Below, one piece after another: positions 49,828 through 60,800 of a stretch of 64,000 nucleotides of DNA; positions within the stretch are counted from its first letter, which is position 1, and every line of letters starts with the position of its first letter. The notes below the pieces were generated by a model. The model was given only the letters and a program-made list of their open reading frames with translations, did not search any database and was not told where the DNA came from. Both the position numbers and the translations under genes were made by a program. Source of the stretch: an uncultured Bacilli bacterium (GTDB lineage Bacteria > Bacillota_I > Bacilli_A > RF39 > UBA660); NCBI GenBank assembly GCA_944350495.1, contig CALVOZ010000002.1:73421-137420 (forward strand), read 5' to 3'.

Positions 49828-50467
49828 ATGCGGCTTTTATTTCCTTTACATAGTTATTTATCTTTTTATACCAATTTTTATCTGTAGCATATTTTTTGTT
49901 TATTTCTTTAGTAGTTGTAAGACCTTTTTTAAAATAATTCTTTGATAAATAATTAATAAGACCTTTAATACCTGATTCTAGAGAACTATAGTATTGATAA
50001 GAACCACAACCGGTTCCTTTCTTTCCTCCTACGTTATTACATTCTGTCATAATTTGACTGCAATTCCATTTACAACCAGTTTCATGCATCATAATAGCAG
50101 TAGCTATATAAGGATCAACACCTTTTTCTAATGAATAAGATGCTATTAATTCTCCTTGTCCTTTTAATTCATTTTTTAAATATCTATTTAACTTTGCTGA
50201 TAGTTGTTCTAAAGTTAAATTATCATATACAATATTCGCTGTTTCTTCTTCCTTAGCCACTTCTTGCTCACTACTAATTTCAGCAAGCGCTAATAAATCA
50301 CTTTCATTATATTCAAATACTTCATTTAATGCTAATAACTTACTCGTATTGACATTATTTACCTCATTTTCATGTTCGTATAATTTTGAATATAAAATAA
50401 CCCCTCCAAAAATACAATCTATTATTGCTACTAAAAACAATAAGATCGTTTTATGGTTTGCTTTCAC
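49826..50467 (-). CDS. membrane-anchored lysozyme-like / glucosaminidase-type hydrolase
   Basis: A 213-residue protein. An N-terminal anchor is at residues 7-27, an acidic linker follows to about 80, and a lysozyme-like SLT/glucosaminidase fold occupies the C-terminal half: SYSLEKGVDPYIATAIMMHETG includes the conserved Glu (HETG). NNVGGKKGTG and YQYYSSLESGIKGLINYLSKNY are family blocks. Two Cys in CNV/GCG may bridge. GTG is the start with GAGGTGAAC. It likely trims wall glycan. Confidence 0.78.
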   Translation of the reverse strand: MKANHKTILLFLVAIIDCIFGGVILYSKLYEHENEVNNVNTSKLLALNEVFEYNESDLLALAEISSEQEVAKEEETANIVYDNLTLEQLSAKLNRYLKNELKGQGELIASYSLEKGVDPYIATAIMMHETGCKWNCSQIMTECNNVGGKKGTGCGSYQYYSSLESGIKGLINYLSKNYFKKGLTTTKEINKKYATDKNWYKKINNYVKEIKAA

Positions 50468-50540
50468 TTAGTTCACCTCACTACTTCCTTTTAAGGAAAG
50501 CACGTTTATCGTAACATATTATCATATCAAAGTCAAACCA

Positions 50541-50578
50541 GAAAAAAGTAATAGAAAAATTAGTAATTTCTATTACTT
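50541..50578 (-). terminator. terminator of the nitroreductase gene
   Basis: An 11-bp stem AGTAATAGAAA / TTTCTATTACT and T run on the minus strand. Confidence 0.75.
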
Positions 50579-50633
50579 ATATTTTAAAACAAAAATGTAA
50601 CATAATGCAGAAATATGTTTACATTATATTAAC

Positions 50634-51164
50634 TTAATTTAGTTTTTCTAACAAAACTTCTTCTAAGGCTTTTCTAGGGCGTTGATGAGGTTCTTGATTT
50701 TTGTAACCTACCGCTATACAAGATATCATTTGGCGATTACCAACTATATCTTTCATTTCATATATGATATTTAAAATATTCCCTATCCATACCGCACCTA
50801 ATCCCATATCAGTTATTCTAAGTAACATATTTTCAATTGCTGCACCAATAGATAATACATCTATAATATTATCTATTGATGAATTATCTAAATAAATTGC
50901 AATCAAAGCATTTGCTTCTTTCATTACAGATGCTGTATGTACCGAAGTATTACCTTCGACATTTTCCATCTTCTTAATCAACATATCAGCCAACTTATCT
51001 TTGGTATCTCCCTTTATTATTTGAAATTTCCATGGTTGCTTATTATGTCCTGAAGGAGACAATATTCCACTTTTTATTACTTCAATTAGAAGTTCATCCG
51101 GAACATCTTCAGAAGTAAATTTTCTAATACTTCTTCTATTTTCTATAGCTTCTTTTAATTCCAT
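50634..51164 (-). CDS. nitroreductase family protein
   Basis: A 176-residue FMN-binding nitroreductase-like enzyme. FMN phosphate site is NRRSIRKF at residues 8-15; PSGHNKQPWKF is the second block; GLGAVWIGNI is the dimer/flavin segment near 125. Typical of short NADH-dependent reductases for nitro or quinone compounds. TGGTGGTAAT gives the start. It lies 21 bp downstream of the ABC-F gene on the same strand and is likely cotranscribed. Confidence 0.9.
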   Translation of the reverse strand: MELKEAIENRRSIRKFTSEDVPDELLIEVIKSGILSPSGHNKQPWKFQIIKGDTKDKLADMLIKKMENVEGNTSVHTASVMKEANALIAIYLDNSSIDNIIDVLSIGAAIENMLLRITDMGLGAVWIGNILNIIYEMKDIVGNRQMISCIAVGYKNQEPHQRPRKALEEVLLEKLN

Positions 51165-51185
51165 ATTACCACCAAGTTTATTATA

Positions 51186-52775
51186 TCATTTTTTAGTTAA
51201 GTAATATTCATAATTACCAATATATTTGTTTAATTTATAGTTTTTTAATTCAACTATATGGGTTGCTATTTTATTAATGAAATATCGATCATGTGAAATG
51301 AATAGAACTGAACCTTTAAATTCAATTAAAGCATTTTCTAATATTTCTCTAGTATCAATATCTATATGATTAGTTGGCTCATCAAGTATTAAAAAGTTGT
51401 ATTTATCTTGTGTCAAACAAAACAATTTCAGTCTTACTTTTTCACCGCCTGATAGATATTTTATTTTTTTATAAATATTATCACCGACAAATAGGAATTT
51501 AAATAATGCTGAACGTAACCTTTCTTCTTCACCAATAAAATATCTTCTAGCTTCTTCTAGAACACTTAAGTTATTATCCTTAAACTCTATCTCTTGTGGT
51601 ATATAACCGAGCTTTATATTAGTTCCTAACTTTATAGCATCATTACCATTTAATATAGCTTTTATTAAACTGGATTTCCCTGTACCATTATTACCAATTA
51701 AGCACATTTTATCACAATAAAACATAGTTAATGAGCTATCTATCAATAAATCTTTACCAGGAAAACTTAAATCTAAATGTTCAATTTTTAATACTTCTTT
51801 TCCTGTTCTACTTTTATCATTAAAATCTAAACTAATTTGTTTTTTTGTTTCTGGCTTTTCAATCTTTTCAATCTTTTCTAATCTTTTTTGAATACTAGCT
51901 GCACGCCTAAAAAATATTTCTCCGCCACTTGGACCACAAAGTTTACCATATTCTTGTAATTTCTTAATAGATCTTTTCATCGATTCTATTATTTTTTGTT
52001 GATCTTTATAATGCTTGAATTCTAACATTAATCTATTCTCATTTTCTTTTATAAAATATGTATAGTTACCAAAATATACTTCAATACCTCTTTTAGTTAA
52101 TAATATAGTTTTTTTAGCAACTTTATCTAAAAAATACCGATCGTGTGATACTATTAATACAGTCCCTTTATAACTTCTTAAATAATTTTCTAACCATTCT
52201 ATTCTTTTTATATCTAAATGATTGGTTGGTTCATCAAGCAGTAAAATTTCCGGTTCTTGTAATAGTAATTTTATTAAAGAACAAATAGTTTTTTCACCAC
52301 CTGATAAGGTATTAAAATTTCTATTTAACATTTCGTCCGTTATGGAAAAAGCATTAAGAACTTTACTTACTTTGGTATTAATTTCATAGCCACCTAAATC
52401 AATAAATCGTTGTTGAAGCTTACTATATTTATTTATAGTTTTAAAATTATTACTTAAGTTTTTTTCTAATTGTCCTAGCTTTTCTTTCATTTGTACAAGT
52501 TCTTTAAAAATATCATATATATATTCTTTAACAATGACATCATTATTTTCAGGAATTTGACTTAAATAACCTATTACAGCTCCCTTTCGAATAGAAACTT
52601 CACCGCTATTAACACTTTCGATTCCACCTACAATCTTTAAAAGTGTACTTTTACCGCACCCATTAGTTCCAATTAAAGCTATTTTATCTCCTCTATTAAT
52701 TGTTAAATCTATATTATTCAATATTTTATCAAATCCAAATGATTTATTAACTTTACTTATATTTATATCTATCAT
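51186..52775 (-). CDS. ABC-F ATPase, probable antibiotic ribosome-protection protein
   Basis: A 529-residue ABC-F protein with two ABC domains and no membrane part. ABC1 has GTNGCGKST (residues about 36-44), LSGGEKT and LLLDEPTNHLD; ABC2 has GNNGTGKSS, LSGGEKVRL and LILDEPTNHID. The linker (about 250-330) contains LQEYGKLCGPSGGEIFFRRAASIQKR, and the C-terminus ends soon after ABC2. ABC-F proteins act at the ribosomal E site; antibiotic-resistance types displace drugs. Its leader (52798-52963) with a short peptide and competing hairpins strongly suggests antibiotic-induced expression. Drug class is not readable. Confidence 0.9.
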   Translation of the reverse strand: MIDINISKVNKSFGFDKILNNIDLTINRGDKIALIGTNGCGKSTLLKIVGGIESVNSGEVSIRKGAVIGYLSQIPENNDVIVKEYIYDIFKELVQMKEKLGQLEKNLSNNFKTINKYSKLQQRFIDLGGYEINTKVSKVLNAFSITDEMLNRNFNTLSGGEKTICSLIKLLLQEPEILLLDEPTNHLDIKRIEWLENYLRSYKGTVLIVSHDRYFLDKVAKKTILLTKRGIEVYFGNYTYFIKENENRLMLEFKHYKDQQKIIESMKRSIKKLQEYGKLCGPSGGEIFFRRAASIQKRLEKIEKIEKPETKKQISLDFNDKSRTGKEVLKIEHLDLSFPGKDLLIDSSLTMFYCDKMCLIGNNGTGKSSLIKAILNGNDAIKLGTNIKLGYIPQEIEFKDNNLSVLEEARRYFIGEEERLRSALFKFLFVGDNIYKKIKYLSGGEKVRLKLFCLTQDKYNFLILDEPTNHIDIDTREILENALIEFKGSVLFISHDRYFINKIATHIVELKNYKLNKYIGNYEYYLTKK

Positions 52776-52797
52776 ATTATCACATCCTTAAATTAAA

Positions 52798-52822
52798 CAA
52801 AAAAACTATACATCTGTATAGT
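52798..52822 (-). terminator. attenuator terminator (segment D) of the ABC-F gene
   Basis: Stem ACTATAC / GTATAGT with AGAT loop and T run on the minus strand. Its loop-side bases also pair with upstream segment C (52828-52836) in the alternative antiterminator. Confidence 0.85.
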
Positions 52823-52894
52823 CTTACATACAGATGCAGGCACGATTAAAACTCACACCTGCATCTTATTTTTTAATTTAAGATGCAAGTGTGA
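52823..52894 (-). promoter_or_regulatory. attenuator segments A-B-C of the ABC-F leader
   Basis: Three mutually exclusive pairings. A:B is a 16-bp stem (52894-52879 with 52868-52853, one G-U). B:C is an 8-bp stem (CCTGCATC of B with GATGCAGG of C). C:D is a 9-bp stem (52836-52828 with 52819-52811) that blocks terminator D. Segment A is the 3' end of the leader-peptide ORF, so ribosome position decides the fold. Confidence 0.8.
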
Positions 52895-52937
52895 TATCTG
52901 TTGTGTACATAATTTTTTTACCCACATAATTTTTCAT
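52878..52937 (-). CDS. 19-residue leader peptide controlling the ABC-F gene
   Basis: ATG at 52937 is preceded by AGGAAGTG, giving MKNYVGKKIMYTTDITLAS then TAA. It lies between a consensus promoter and an attenuator. Its last five codons form segment A of the attenuator. Such short ORFs sense drugs by ribosome stalling in known erm/msr/vga-type leaders. No exact match to a named stalling peptide is claimed. Confidence 0.75.
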   Translation of the reverse strand: MKNYVGKKIMYTTDITLAS

Positions 52938-52957
52938 GGTATCACTTCCTACTTGTA

Positions 52958-52986
52958 ATAATATTATAAAATTAATTATTTGTCAA
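52958..52986 (-). promoter_or_regulatory. promoter of the ABC-F leader
   Basis: TTGACA at 52986-52981, 17-bp spacer, TATTAT at 52963-52958. Confidence 0.85.
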
Positions 52987-52997
52987 TTTTAGCAAAC

Positions 52998-53024
52998 AAA
53001 AAAAGGATTTAAAAATCCCTTTTA
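52998..53024 (-). terminator. hsp20 terminator
   Basis: Stem AAAGGGATTT / AAATCCTTTT and T run, minus strand. Confidence 0.75.
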
Positions 53025-53426
53025 TTTAATCTCAATTTTTTTAGATTCGATTACTTGTTTTTCTTTTTTAGGAACTTCAATTTTTAAAATACCATCTTTA
53101 AATTCAGCAGTAATATCTTCTTCAGACACATCCTCACCTACATAAAAGCTACGAGAGCACTCCCCAACGTATCTTTCACGACGAACATACTTTTCTTCTT
53201 CTTCATTTACTTCGTTGTTAACTGAGGCAGACACGCTTAAATATCCATCCTTTAATGATAAATCTATATTTTCTTTTGAATAGCCAGGTAAATCAACATC
53301 TATTAAATATTTATCATCCTTCTCACGAATATCAGTTTTCATCATTGTAGTACTTCTTGATTTAAAAAAGTCATCCTTAAAAAAGTCATCAAACAAATCA
53401 AAATCTCTTCTTGGTACTAACATCAT
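53022..53426 (-). CDS. hsp20: Hsp20/alpha-crystallin small heat shock protein
   Basis: A 134-residue small heat-shock protein. N-terminal FDLFDDFFKDDFF segment, alpha-crystallin domain (DKYLIDVDLPGYSKENIDLSLKDGYLSVSA), and C-terminal KDGILKIEVPKKE with IXI-type anchor KIEVPK, then VIESKKIEIK. It holds unfolded proteins in a refoldable state. Start 53426 is chosen for GGAAG before it rather than the longer frame. The promoter carries a CIRCE operator, so it should be under HrcA control. Confidence 0.93.
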   Translation of the reverse strand: MMLVPRRDFDLFDDFFKDDFFKSRSTTMMKTDIREKDDKYLIDVDLPGYSKENIDLSLKDGYLSVSASVNNEVNEEEEKYVRRERYVGECSRSFYVGEDVSEEDITAEFKDGILKIEVPKKEKQVIESKKIEIK

Positions 53427-53513
53427 ATATATCAACTTCCTTTCAAATAGTGTGCTATCAAAACGGTAGTACAAATATAATATAATACCTGTAGTATTTC
53501 TAACTACATTTTA

Positions 53514-53542
53514 ATAATACCACTTTTTTTAGCACTTGTCAA
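53514..53542 (-). promoter_or_regulatory. hsp20 promoter
   Basis: TTGACA at 53542-53537, 17 bp, TATTAT at 53519-53514. The -35 lies inside the CIRCE element. Confidence 0.88.
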
Positions 53543-53555
53543 GTATGAGTGCTAA
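53529..53555. promoter_or_regulatory. CIRCE operator (HrcA site)
   Basis: TTAGCACTT-N9-GAGTGCTAA, one base off the CIRCE consensus, overlapping the -35 box of hsp20. HrcA binding would block RNA polymerase. Confidence 0.93.
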
Positions 53556-53610
53556 CTTTTTATTTTTTTTTGTTATACAAATATTATGTTAATATTTTTA
53601 AAATATATAC

Positions 53611-53637
53611 TAAAAAAAGGATTTTTTAATCCTTTTT
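53611..53637 (-). terminator. terminator of the glucan synthase/pgi operon
   Basis: Stem AAAAAGGATTA / (T)AATCCTTTTT with T run on the minus strand at the pgi stop. Confidence 0.8.
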
Positions 53638-54804
53638 CTTAATTTTTGCATGTAAAATATCTTTATATCCATTAACTCCCGGTTGATCATAATAATTAAT
53701 ATCAAGTAAATAACTACCTAGCATCGCAGTCATTTCAAAGAAGAAAATTAAATATCCTAAATTTTCTTCATTAATTCTATCTAGTTCAATAACTGATGTT
53801 GGAACATGACCTTTATAATGTGCTTCACAGACACTTTCCATAGCCATACGATTAATATTACTTAATTCACAATCATATTTTTGAACTGATAAATCGCGAT
53901 TTGGATCTGCGTACAAAACAGTTGAAAATAACATATCAATACCGTCCTGGTAATATTGTCCAAGCGAATGAAGATCTCTTGTATTTACTGTAGATACCGG
54001 AAGAATACCTTTTCCATCCTTACCTTGTGATTCACCAAATAATTGTTTTAACCATTCAGCAAATGAGGCTAATTTAGGTTCATATACATCGAATGATTCA
54101 ACATTTTTATTCATATTATATAATTCATGTCTCAATTGTGTATAATAATAGTATTTTTCTTCACTTTTAGCATTATTAGCACCAACAAATAAACTATCAA
54201 TTGAATATCCCGCAACAGCAATTGGTAATAGACCAACTGGTGTTAAAACGGAAAATCTTCCCCCAATATTATCTGGTACTACAAATTTTTTAAATCCTTT
54301 TTCATTTGCTAATTCTAATAAAGTTCCTGTTTTTTCATCGGTAGTTGCAAATATTCTATTAGACGCTTCTTCACCATATTTGTTTTCCATAAAATCTAAT
54401 AAAAAATCAAAGGCAATTGCTGGCTCTAATGTCGTACCACTTTTAGATATAACATTTACCATAACGTTTTTATCTTTAATATAATCTAATAAATCAGCCA
54501 TATAATCACTTGATAAATTGTATCCAGCAAATACTATTTCTGGTTTTGCAGTTCCATAATATGGAGCTAAAGCATCAATAATTGCCTTAGCGCCCAAATA
54601 CGAACCTCCGATGCCACAAACTACAAATACATCACAATTATTACGTATATATTTTGCGGTTGTTTTAATTTCTTCAAGACAAGAAGTATCAAGATCATAC
54701 CAGCCAGCCATTTTTCTTTCTTCTAAGAAGCGTTCTTTAACAGCACCTAAATTAAATTCTTCAAGTTTTATATATTGAAATTTTTCAAAATCAAATTTTA
54801 CCAT
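53626..54804 (-). CDS. pgi: glucose-6-phosphate isomerase, short form
   Basis: A 392-residue phosphoglucose isomerase interconverting G6P and F6P. Family motifs: VVCGIGGSYLGAKA near residue 61, ISKSGTT (119-126), GGRFSVLTPVGLLPIAVAG and GQYYQDG. It is shorter than the usual 440-550 residues. GAGGTATAAGCG precedes the start. It begins 3 bp after the stop of the glucan synthase gene, so they are one operon. Its product G6P leads to UDP-glucose, the probable precursor of the glucan, but this link is inference. Confidence 0.95.
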   Translation of the reverse strand: MVKFDFEKFQYIKLEEFNLGAVKERFLEERKMAGWYDLDTSCLEEIKTTAKYIRNNCDVFVVCGIGGSYLGAKAIIDALAPYYGTAKPEIVFAGYNLSSDYMADLLDYIKDKNVMVNVISKSGTTLEPAIAFDFLLDFMENKYGEEASNRIFATTDEKTGTLLELANEKGFKKFVVPDNIGGRFSVLTPVGLLPIAVAGYSIDSLFVGANNAKSEEKYYYYTQLRHELYNMNKNVESFDVYEPKLASFAEWLKQLFGESQGKDGKGILPVSTVNTRDLHSLGQYYQDGIDMLFSTVLYADPNRDLSVQKYDCELSNINRMAMESVCEAHYKGHVPTSVIELDRINEENLGYLIFFFEMTAMLGSYLLDINYYDQPGVNGYKDILHAKIKKKD

Positions 54805-54807
54805 CGC

Positions 54808-57800
54808 TTATACCTCTTTTCCAATATTAACATTAACATTATGTGACTTACCATCATCAATTAATTCTATTTCTTTGACTACTTTACCATCAACTCTAAT
54901 TTCATTATTGTCTTTATCATTGTTAACATTAATTACATAAATTGATTTACCATAACGGTATGTTATTTTGTACCCTTCCCATTTTCTTGGCATTGCTGGT
55001 AAAATGTATAATTTATTACCAACCTTATTAAAACCTAAAATACTAACAATGCCTACACGATAAAACCATGCACTTGAACCTGTATACCATGTCCAACCAC
55101 CATGTCCAATGAACTCTTCATTACTATAAATGTCGGCAGCTATAACATAAGGTTCAACACAATATTTATTTACTAATTCTTTAGTTAAAGTATGATTAAT
55201 TGGATTAACCATATTAAAATATTTATAAGCTTTATCATTTAGTCCTAATTTAACTAATGCCATAATATACCATGAAACTGAATGTGTATATTGACCACCA
55301 TTTTCACGAATACCCTTAGAATAATCTTTTATATATCCAGGATTATCTTTACTTGTTGAAAAAGCAGGAGTTAATAATTTTATAAATCCATGTTCTTCAT
55401 CAACTAAATTTTCTTCAACTGAATCAATAATTGTTTTAATTTGATCTTCAGTTGCTATTTCTGTAAGAATTGACCAACTTTGTGAAATAAGGTCAATTTT
55501 ACACTCATCGTTTTCATGGCTTCCTAATTTATTACCATTATCAAAGAAGGCTCGTAAATAGTATTTACCATCCCAAGCGTTTTTTAATAAAGATTCTTTT
55601 AATTTACTATTAAAATCTTGGTATTTAGTAATATCACTGTCATTATATAATTTTACAATTTCAATGAATCTATTTACTACTTCATAAGCGAAGAACCCTA
55701 ACCAAACACTAGTACCTTTTCCTTCAATACCGACTTTATTCATTCCATCGTTCCAATCGCCGCCACCCATTAATGGCAAACCGTTTTCACCAATTTCGTT
55801 AAATAATTTTTCGATAATAATATTTAAATGTTCAAATAAAGTTGCTTTATCTTCAGTATATTTGAAAGTCATACCTCTTTCCTCTTCATCAGGCGCTAAT
55901 AAAGGGGCGTCAACAAAAGGAATCATTTCATCTAAAATACTCTTATCACCTGTAATTCTAATGTATTCTAAGGTTGCATATACTAGCCATAAATAATCAT
56001 CTTTATATCTAGAACGAAGACCGAAGTTATTATCGGCATGCCACCAGTGTAGTACATCTCCTTCTTTGAATTGATGATAAGCGCAATTAATTATTTGTTT
56101 CTTTGCAATATCTGGGTCTACAACACAAATATTCATTGTGTCTTGTAATTGGTCTCTAAAGCCAAAGGCACCGCTAACTTGATAGAATCCTGATTTAGCC
56201 ATAATTCTTGAAGCATATGATTGATACAATAACCAATTATTTAATAAGATATCAAAACCTTTGTCAGGTGTTTTAACTTGAATTGTTCCAATTTTGTTTT
56301 TCCAATAATTAATAGTTTCTTGTAATTTATTTTCGATGTAATCAAAATTACTATAAGATTCACACATTTCATTGATTGAATTAAGATTATCTTCACACCC
56401 TAAAACACAAGCAAAAGTGATTGACTCTTTTTTCTTAATATCCTTATTAAATGAAATACTCTTAGTAACTACCTTATCTATATCTACGCTAGCAATCTTT
56501 TCAGTACTTGTTAAATAAGCTATTTTATCTTTAAAATGCATTGCATATTTGTTTTGAATAGTTAAGAAATTATTTAATTCATAATAATTACATACAAGAT
56601 GTCTAACAGTTTTCTCTTCAGAAACACCCAAAACAGGATTAATCCAATAATCAATATCCAATTTTAATTCTTTATTAGATAAGTTCTTAATTGTATAAAT
56701 TGCTATTTTAGAATTTTCATCAATAGGAACAAAATATGTAACATCAACACGATATTCTTTATTTTTAAATTTAAATTTACTATATCCAAGACCATGTATA
56801 CAATCATGCCATATAATTGGCATCGAATTAATAGTTATTCCCTCAGATTTATCGTTTAAAATTGTATCATTTGTCCAAGATGTTAATTTAAATTCCCGAC
56901 TATTATCAGCATATGTAAAACCAGTATCATTATTAGTAATAATAGTCCCAAATTTACCATTAGTTAATACATTTGACCAAGGAGCTGGTGTATTTGGATT
57001 AATTATGTGATATTCTGAACCATCACTATTAAATCCACCATATTCATTATTAAATAACAACTCTTCTTCTTCATTAGTATTTTCACTTACAATTTTTGGT
57101 AATTTATTATATTCATTAATTTTGTTTTCTCGTTGTAGTCTATCAATTTGTTCACGTAATGAATTGTTATAAACGGTATTGAATGATAAACGAGCAATTG
57201 CTCTAAATAAATTTAATTGTTTTTCATTAATTTTATTTCTCTCAATTAAAACAATGCGACCTGGTGTAGTAGAAAAATTGTTTATAGCATACATATGATA
57301 TATTTCATCATTTACAGCTTTTTGAATTATTTTAGCATATTTTTCATCTTCGCTATTAATAATTACCAAATCAACAAATACACATTTACTCTTATAATAT
57401 TCAAATGTTTTTAATAATTCTTGTACTAAATTCAAGGAACTAATATCATTTATTTCTACAAGCATAATTGGTCTTTCACCACTTATACCAAAACTCCATA
57501 ATGTATCTTGCCCTAAATCATTATTAGTCAATAATTTTTTTCTTTCATCGCTTAAGTTAATTCGGCTTGTCTGATTCAAATAGTTTAACATCATATTGTA
57601 TAAATGAACGTCTGAACTGCTAACATTTAATTTCTTTGTAGCAGCATTTACCATAATTGTTGCAATTTCGAATGCTTCATCAATAGCTTCCTCGTCATGA
57701 TAACTTTCAACAATTGATAATACTTGCTCTTTAGATTTACCAAAGCCACAAATCATATAAACTGAAACTTCCTCGCCACTAGCAATTTCAACCTTATTTC

Positions 57801-60800
57801 TAATACTGCTAATTGGATCTAAATTTTCACCAACATAATTAGTTAATTTTTTATGTAATCCACTAGGTTGGGTATAATCTGTACCACGTCCAACAAAATT
57901 AGAACGTTCTGTTTCATATGTATATTCATCCTTTGGATTTTCAATTAACAATTTGTTAATAAAATAATATTTATCATTAGAATCTCTAAGTTTTCTCTTT
58001 AAAATCAATGAGTTAGTTTCTTTATTATACTCTGATTTAATAAACATGTTATTAAATACTCTGTGACTAATATCAGCCTCTTTTTCACATATAATCGGTT
58101 CTGTATAAGTTGTAAGCTCTAATCGGCGAGTCTTAGGTGAAACATTCTTAAATGTTATTTTTCTAATTTCTGCATTATGACGTTTTGTAACAACTACCTC
58201 AGTATTTGTCACAATATCATTATCTACACGCATATATTTGATATTATCAAGTGCAAATACAACATGGTATCTATCAGGCTCTACATTAGTTGGAGCATAT
58301 GTATTACTCCATACTTTATTACTATCTAAATCTCTAATATATAAGAAATTTCCATAGTCTTGCTCTGTGATTTTACAATATCTATTTAATTGAATTGTTT
58401 TATATCTACTAAATCCTGTTCCTCGGTCATTTAACATAACACAATATCTTGAGTTAGATAAAACTGATACCTCTGGTGTATTTGAGATATAACCATATTC
58501 ACGAATATCATTTTCAAATATTTCCTTATTATAATCATATTTTTTATACTTAACAATTTTTTGATCAATCATTGGTTCGATTTGAACTTTTTCTTTGTTC
58601 AATACATCAAATGATTGTACTCTAATATCATCGTAGAAATATTTTCTTAAAGCATCTTTTGCTAAATAATTAGTAAGAGAGCATAGTAACATACCTTGAT
58701 GATGCGCAAAATATGAGAAAATTGGGGTCTTATCTTCATAATCATAAGATTCATAATATCCATATTCACCATACATACCTAAATTTTTAAATTTTAATAA
58801 ATTATGACAAACATCTTTTGGAAATTTAGTAATCGCTAATGCTGAACTATAAGGAGATAAAACTATACGTTCCTCAGAATTATCTTTAAACTTTAAATAT
58901 GGAACACCAAATGCACGGTATTTATAATTTTGTGAATCATCTAATAAGTTATATGCTGATTCACTTATCCCCCATGGCATAGATGGATCAACTTTCTTCA
59001 TATATTCTTTTTGACAGAAGTGTGCAAAATGATAACTTTCATCCATTAAGGTATTTGGATAATCTCGCATCCAAATAATTGGCATAAAATATTCAAATGC
59101 AGTTCCTGACCATGATAATAAACCTTTGTGGCCTTGATACATTGTTAAAGTCTTATCAAGGAAGAACCAGTGTTCTTTTTTAATATCACCTTTAGCAATA
59201 GCAATAAAACTTGTTAGACGAGACTCGCTTGCAAATTTATTATAATTATATGGAATTAGAGTTTCATCATATGCATTATAACCACAACTAAACACTTTCT
59301 TATCATTATTAAATAAATGTTTGAAATTGGCTTGTTTAATTAAATTTTCAATTCTATTTTTTAAATTTGTTGAACCTTGTTTTTTTACAAAAGATTTAAC
59401 GACAAACAATGAAGCAATTAAGTTACCACTATCGATTGTAGATACAACCGGAGGGTCCATTCTCTTTAATGTTTTAATATTATACCAATTATATAAATGT
59501 CCATTCCACTTTTTTAATTGTTCTACAGTTTCAATGATATGCTCAATTTTATCTAAAGCAACATCAACAGTTATAAACCCTAATTCATATGCACTGATAC
59601 AGGCCATCATTGAGAATCCTATATTAGTTGGAGAAGTTTTATTGTCTTCTTTAATTTCACGGTTTGTTTGATAATTATCTGGAACTAAGTAATTATTTTT
59701 TTCAGTTAACAAATCATCATAAAACTTCCATGTATCATACGCTAAAGTCTTAAGAGATTCTGTTTCTTTCTTAGTTAGTTCGAGATTATCTTTTGGAATA
59801 TCTTTACTTATCAAATAATATACTAAACTACTAATAAAGAATATTAAACTAATACTAAGTGCAAATGCTAAATATTCTCTCTTAAAGAAATATACTAAAG
59901 CCACTAATAGAATTGATACTACATAATTAATTTTAAAGTTATTTAAATATGAAGCAAAAGTATTTTTAGTTGTCTTAGCTGCTTCATCAGCAGTTATCCA
60001 AGCAAGTAATCTCTTATGACTAACATTCATACGATAAATTGCTCTAATAAAGGCATCTAAATATAATTTCGCATTATATGGTATTGCACTAAATGTAGAA
60101 AATGTTCTAATTAATATAGATTTGAATCCATAAGCAATATTTTTATAATGTTTTACTTTCGTTGTTCTTTCTTTTTGAATTTTAAGTTTTTCTATAATAT
60201 AGAATAAGATTGGTAATAATAATGTAAATATTGTAAAGCCAATCCACCAACCTGGATTAATAACACCAAATAAGAATGCAAAGAAAATAATAATTAATAA
60301 TGATGAATCTTGTAAACCCATTCTTATATTATCAAATATTTTCCATCTTTCGATTAAAGTCAACGGACCTTTTTTAGGGTTAATATAAGATGCAATTTGC
60401 ATATCTCCTCTAGCCCAACGATGCCTTCTAGTTGCATCAGCTAAATATGTTGATGGGAAATCATCAATTACTTCTACATCTGATAAGAAAGCACATCTTA
60501 TATAATTTCCTTCAAGTAAATCATGACTTAAAATTAAGTTTTGTGGGAATAATCCAGTTAAAACCTCATCAAATACTGCTAAATCATATATTCCTTTGCC
60601 CCAAAAACTACCTTCCTTAAAGACATCTTGGTAAAAGTTAGGAACTACTTTGTTATATACATCATAACCACCAATACCAGCATATACTTGTGTGAATACT
60701 GATTTGTTAGTTGATTCAACATCAACACTAACCTTAGGTTGCATAATACCATATCCAGCAATGACTTTGCTGTGATCAGCATTTAAAATAGGTTTATTCA

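Noticed and set aside
52958..53022. A riboswitch before the ABC-F gene
   Set aside because: The leader has an SD-led ORF and mutually exclusive hairpins and no known aptamer motif; ribosome-mediated attenuation explains it better.
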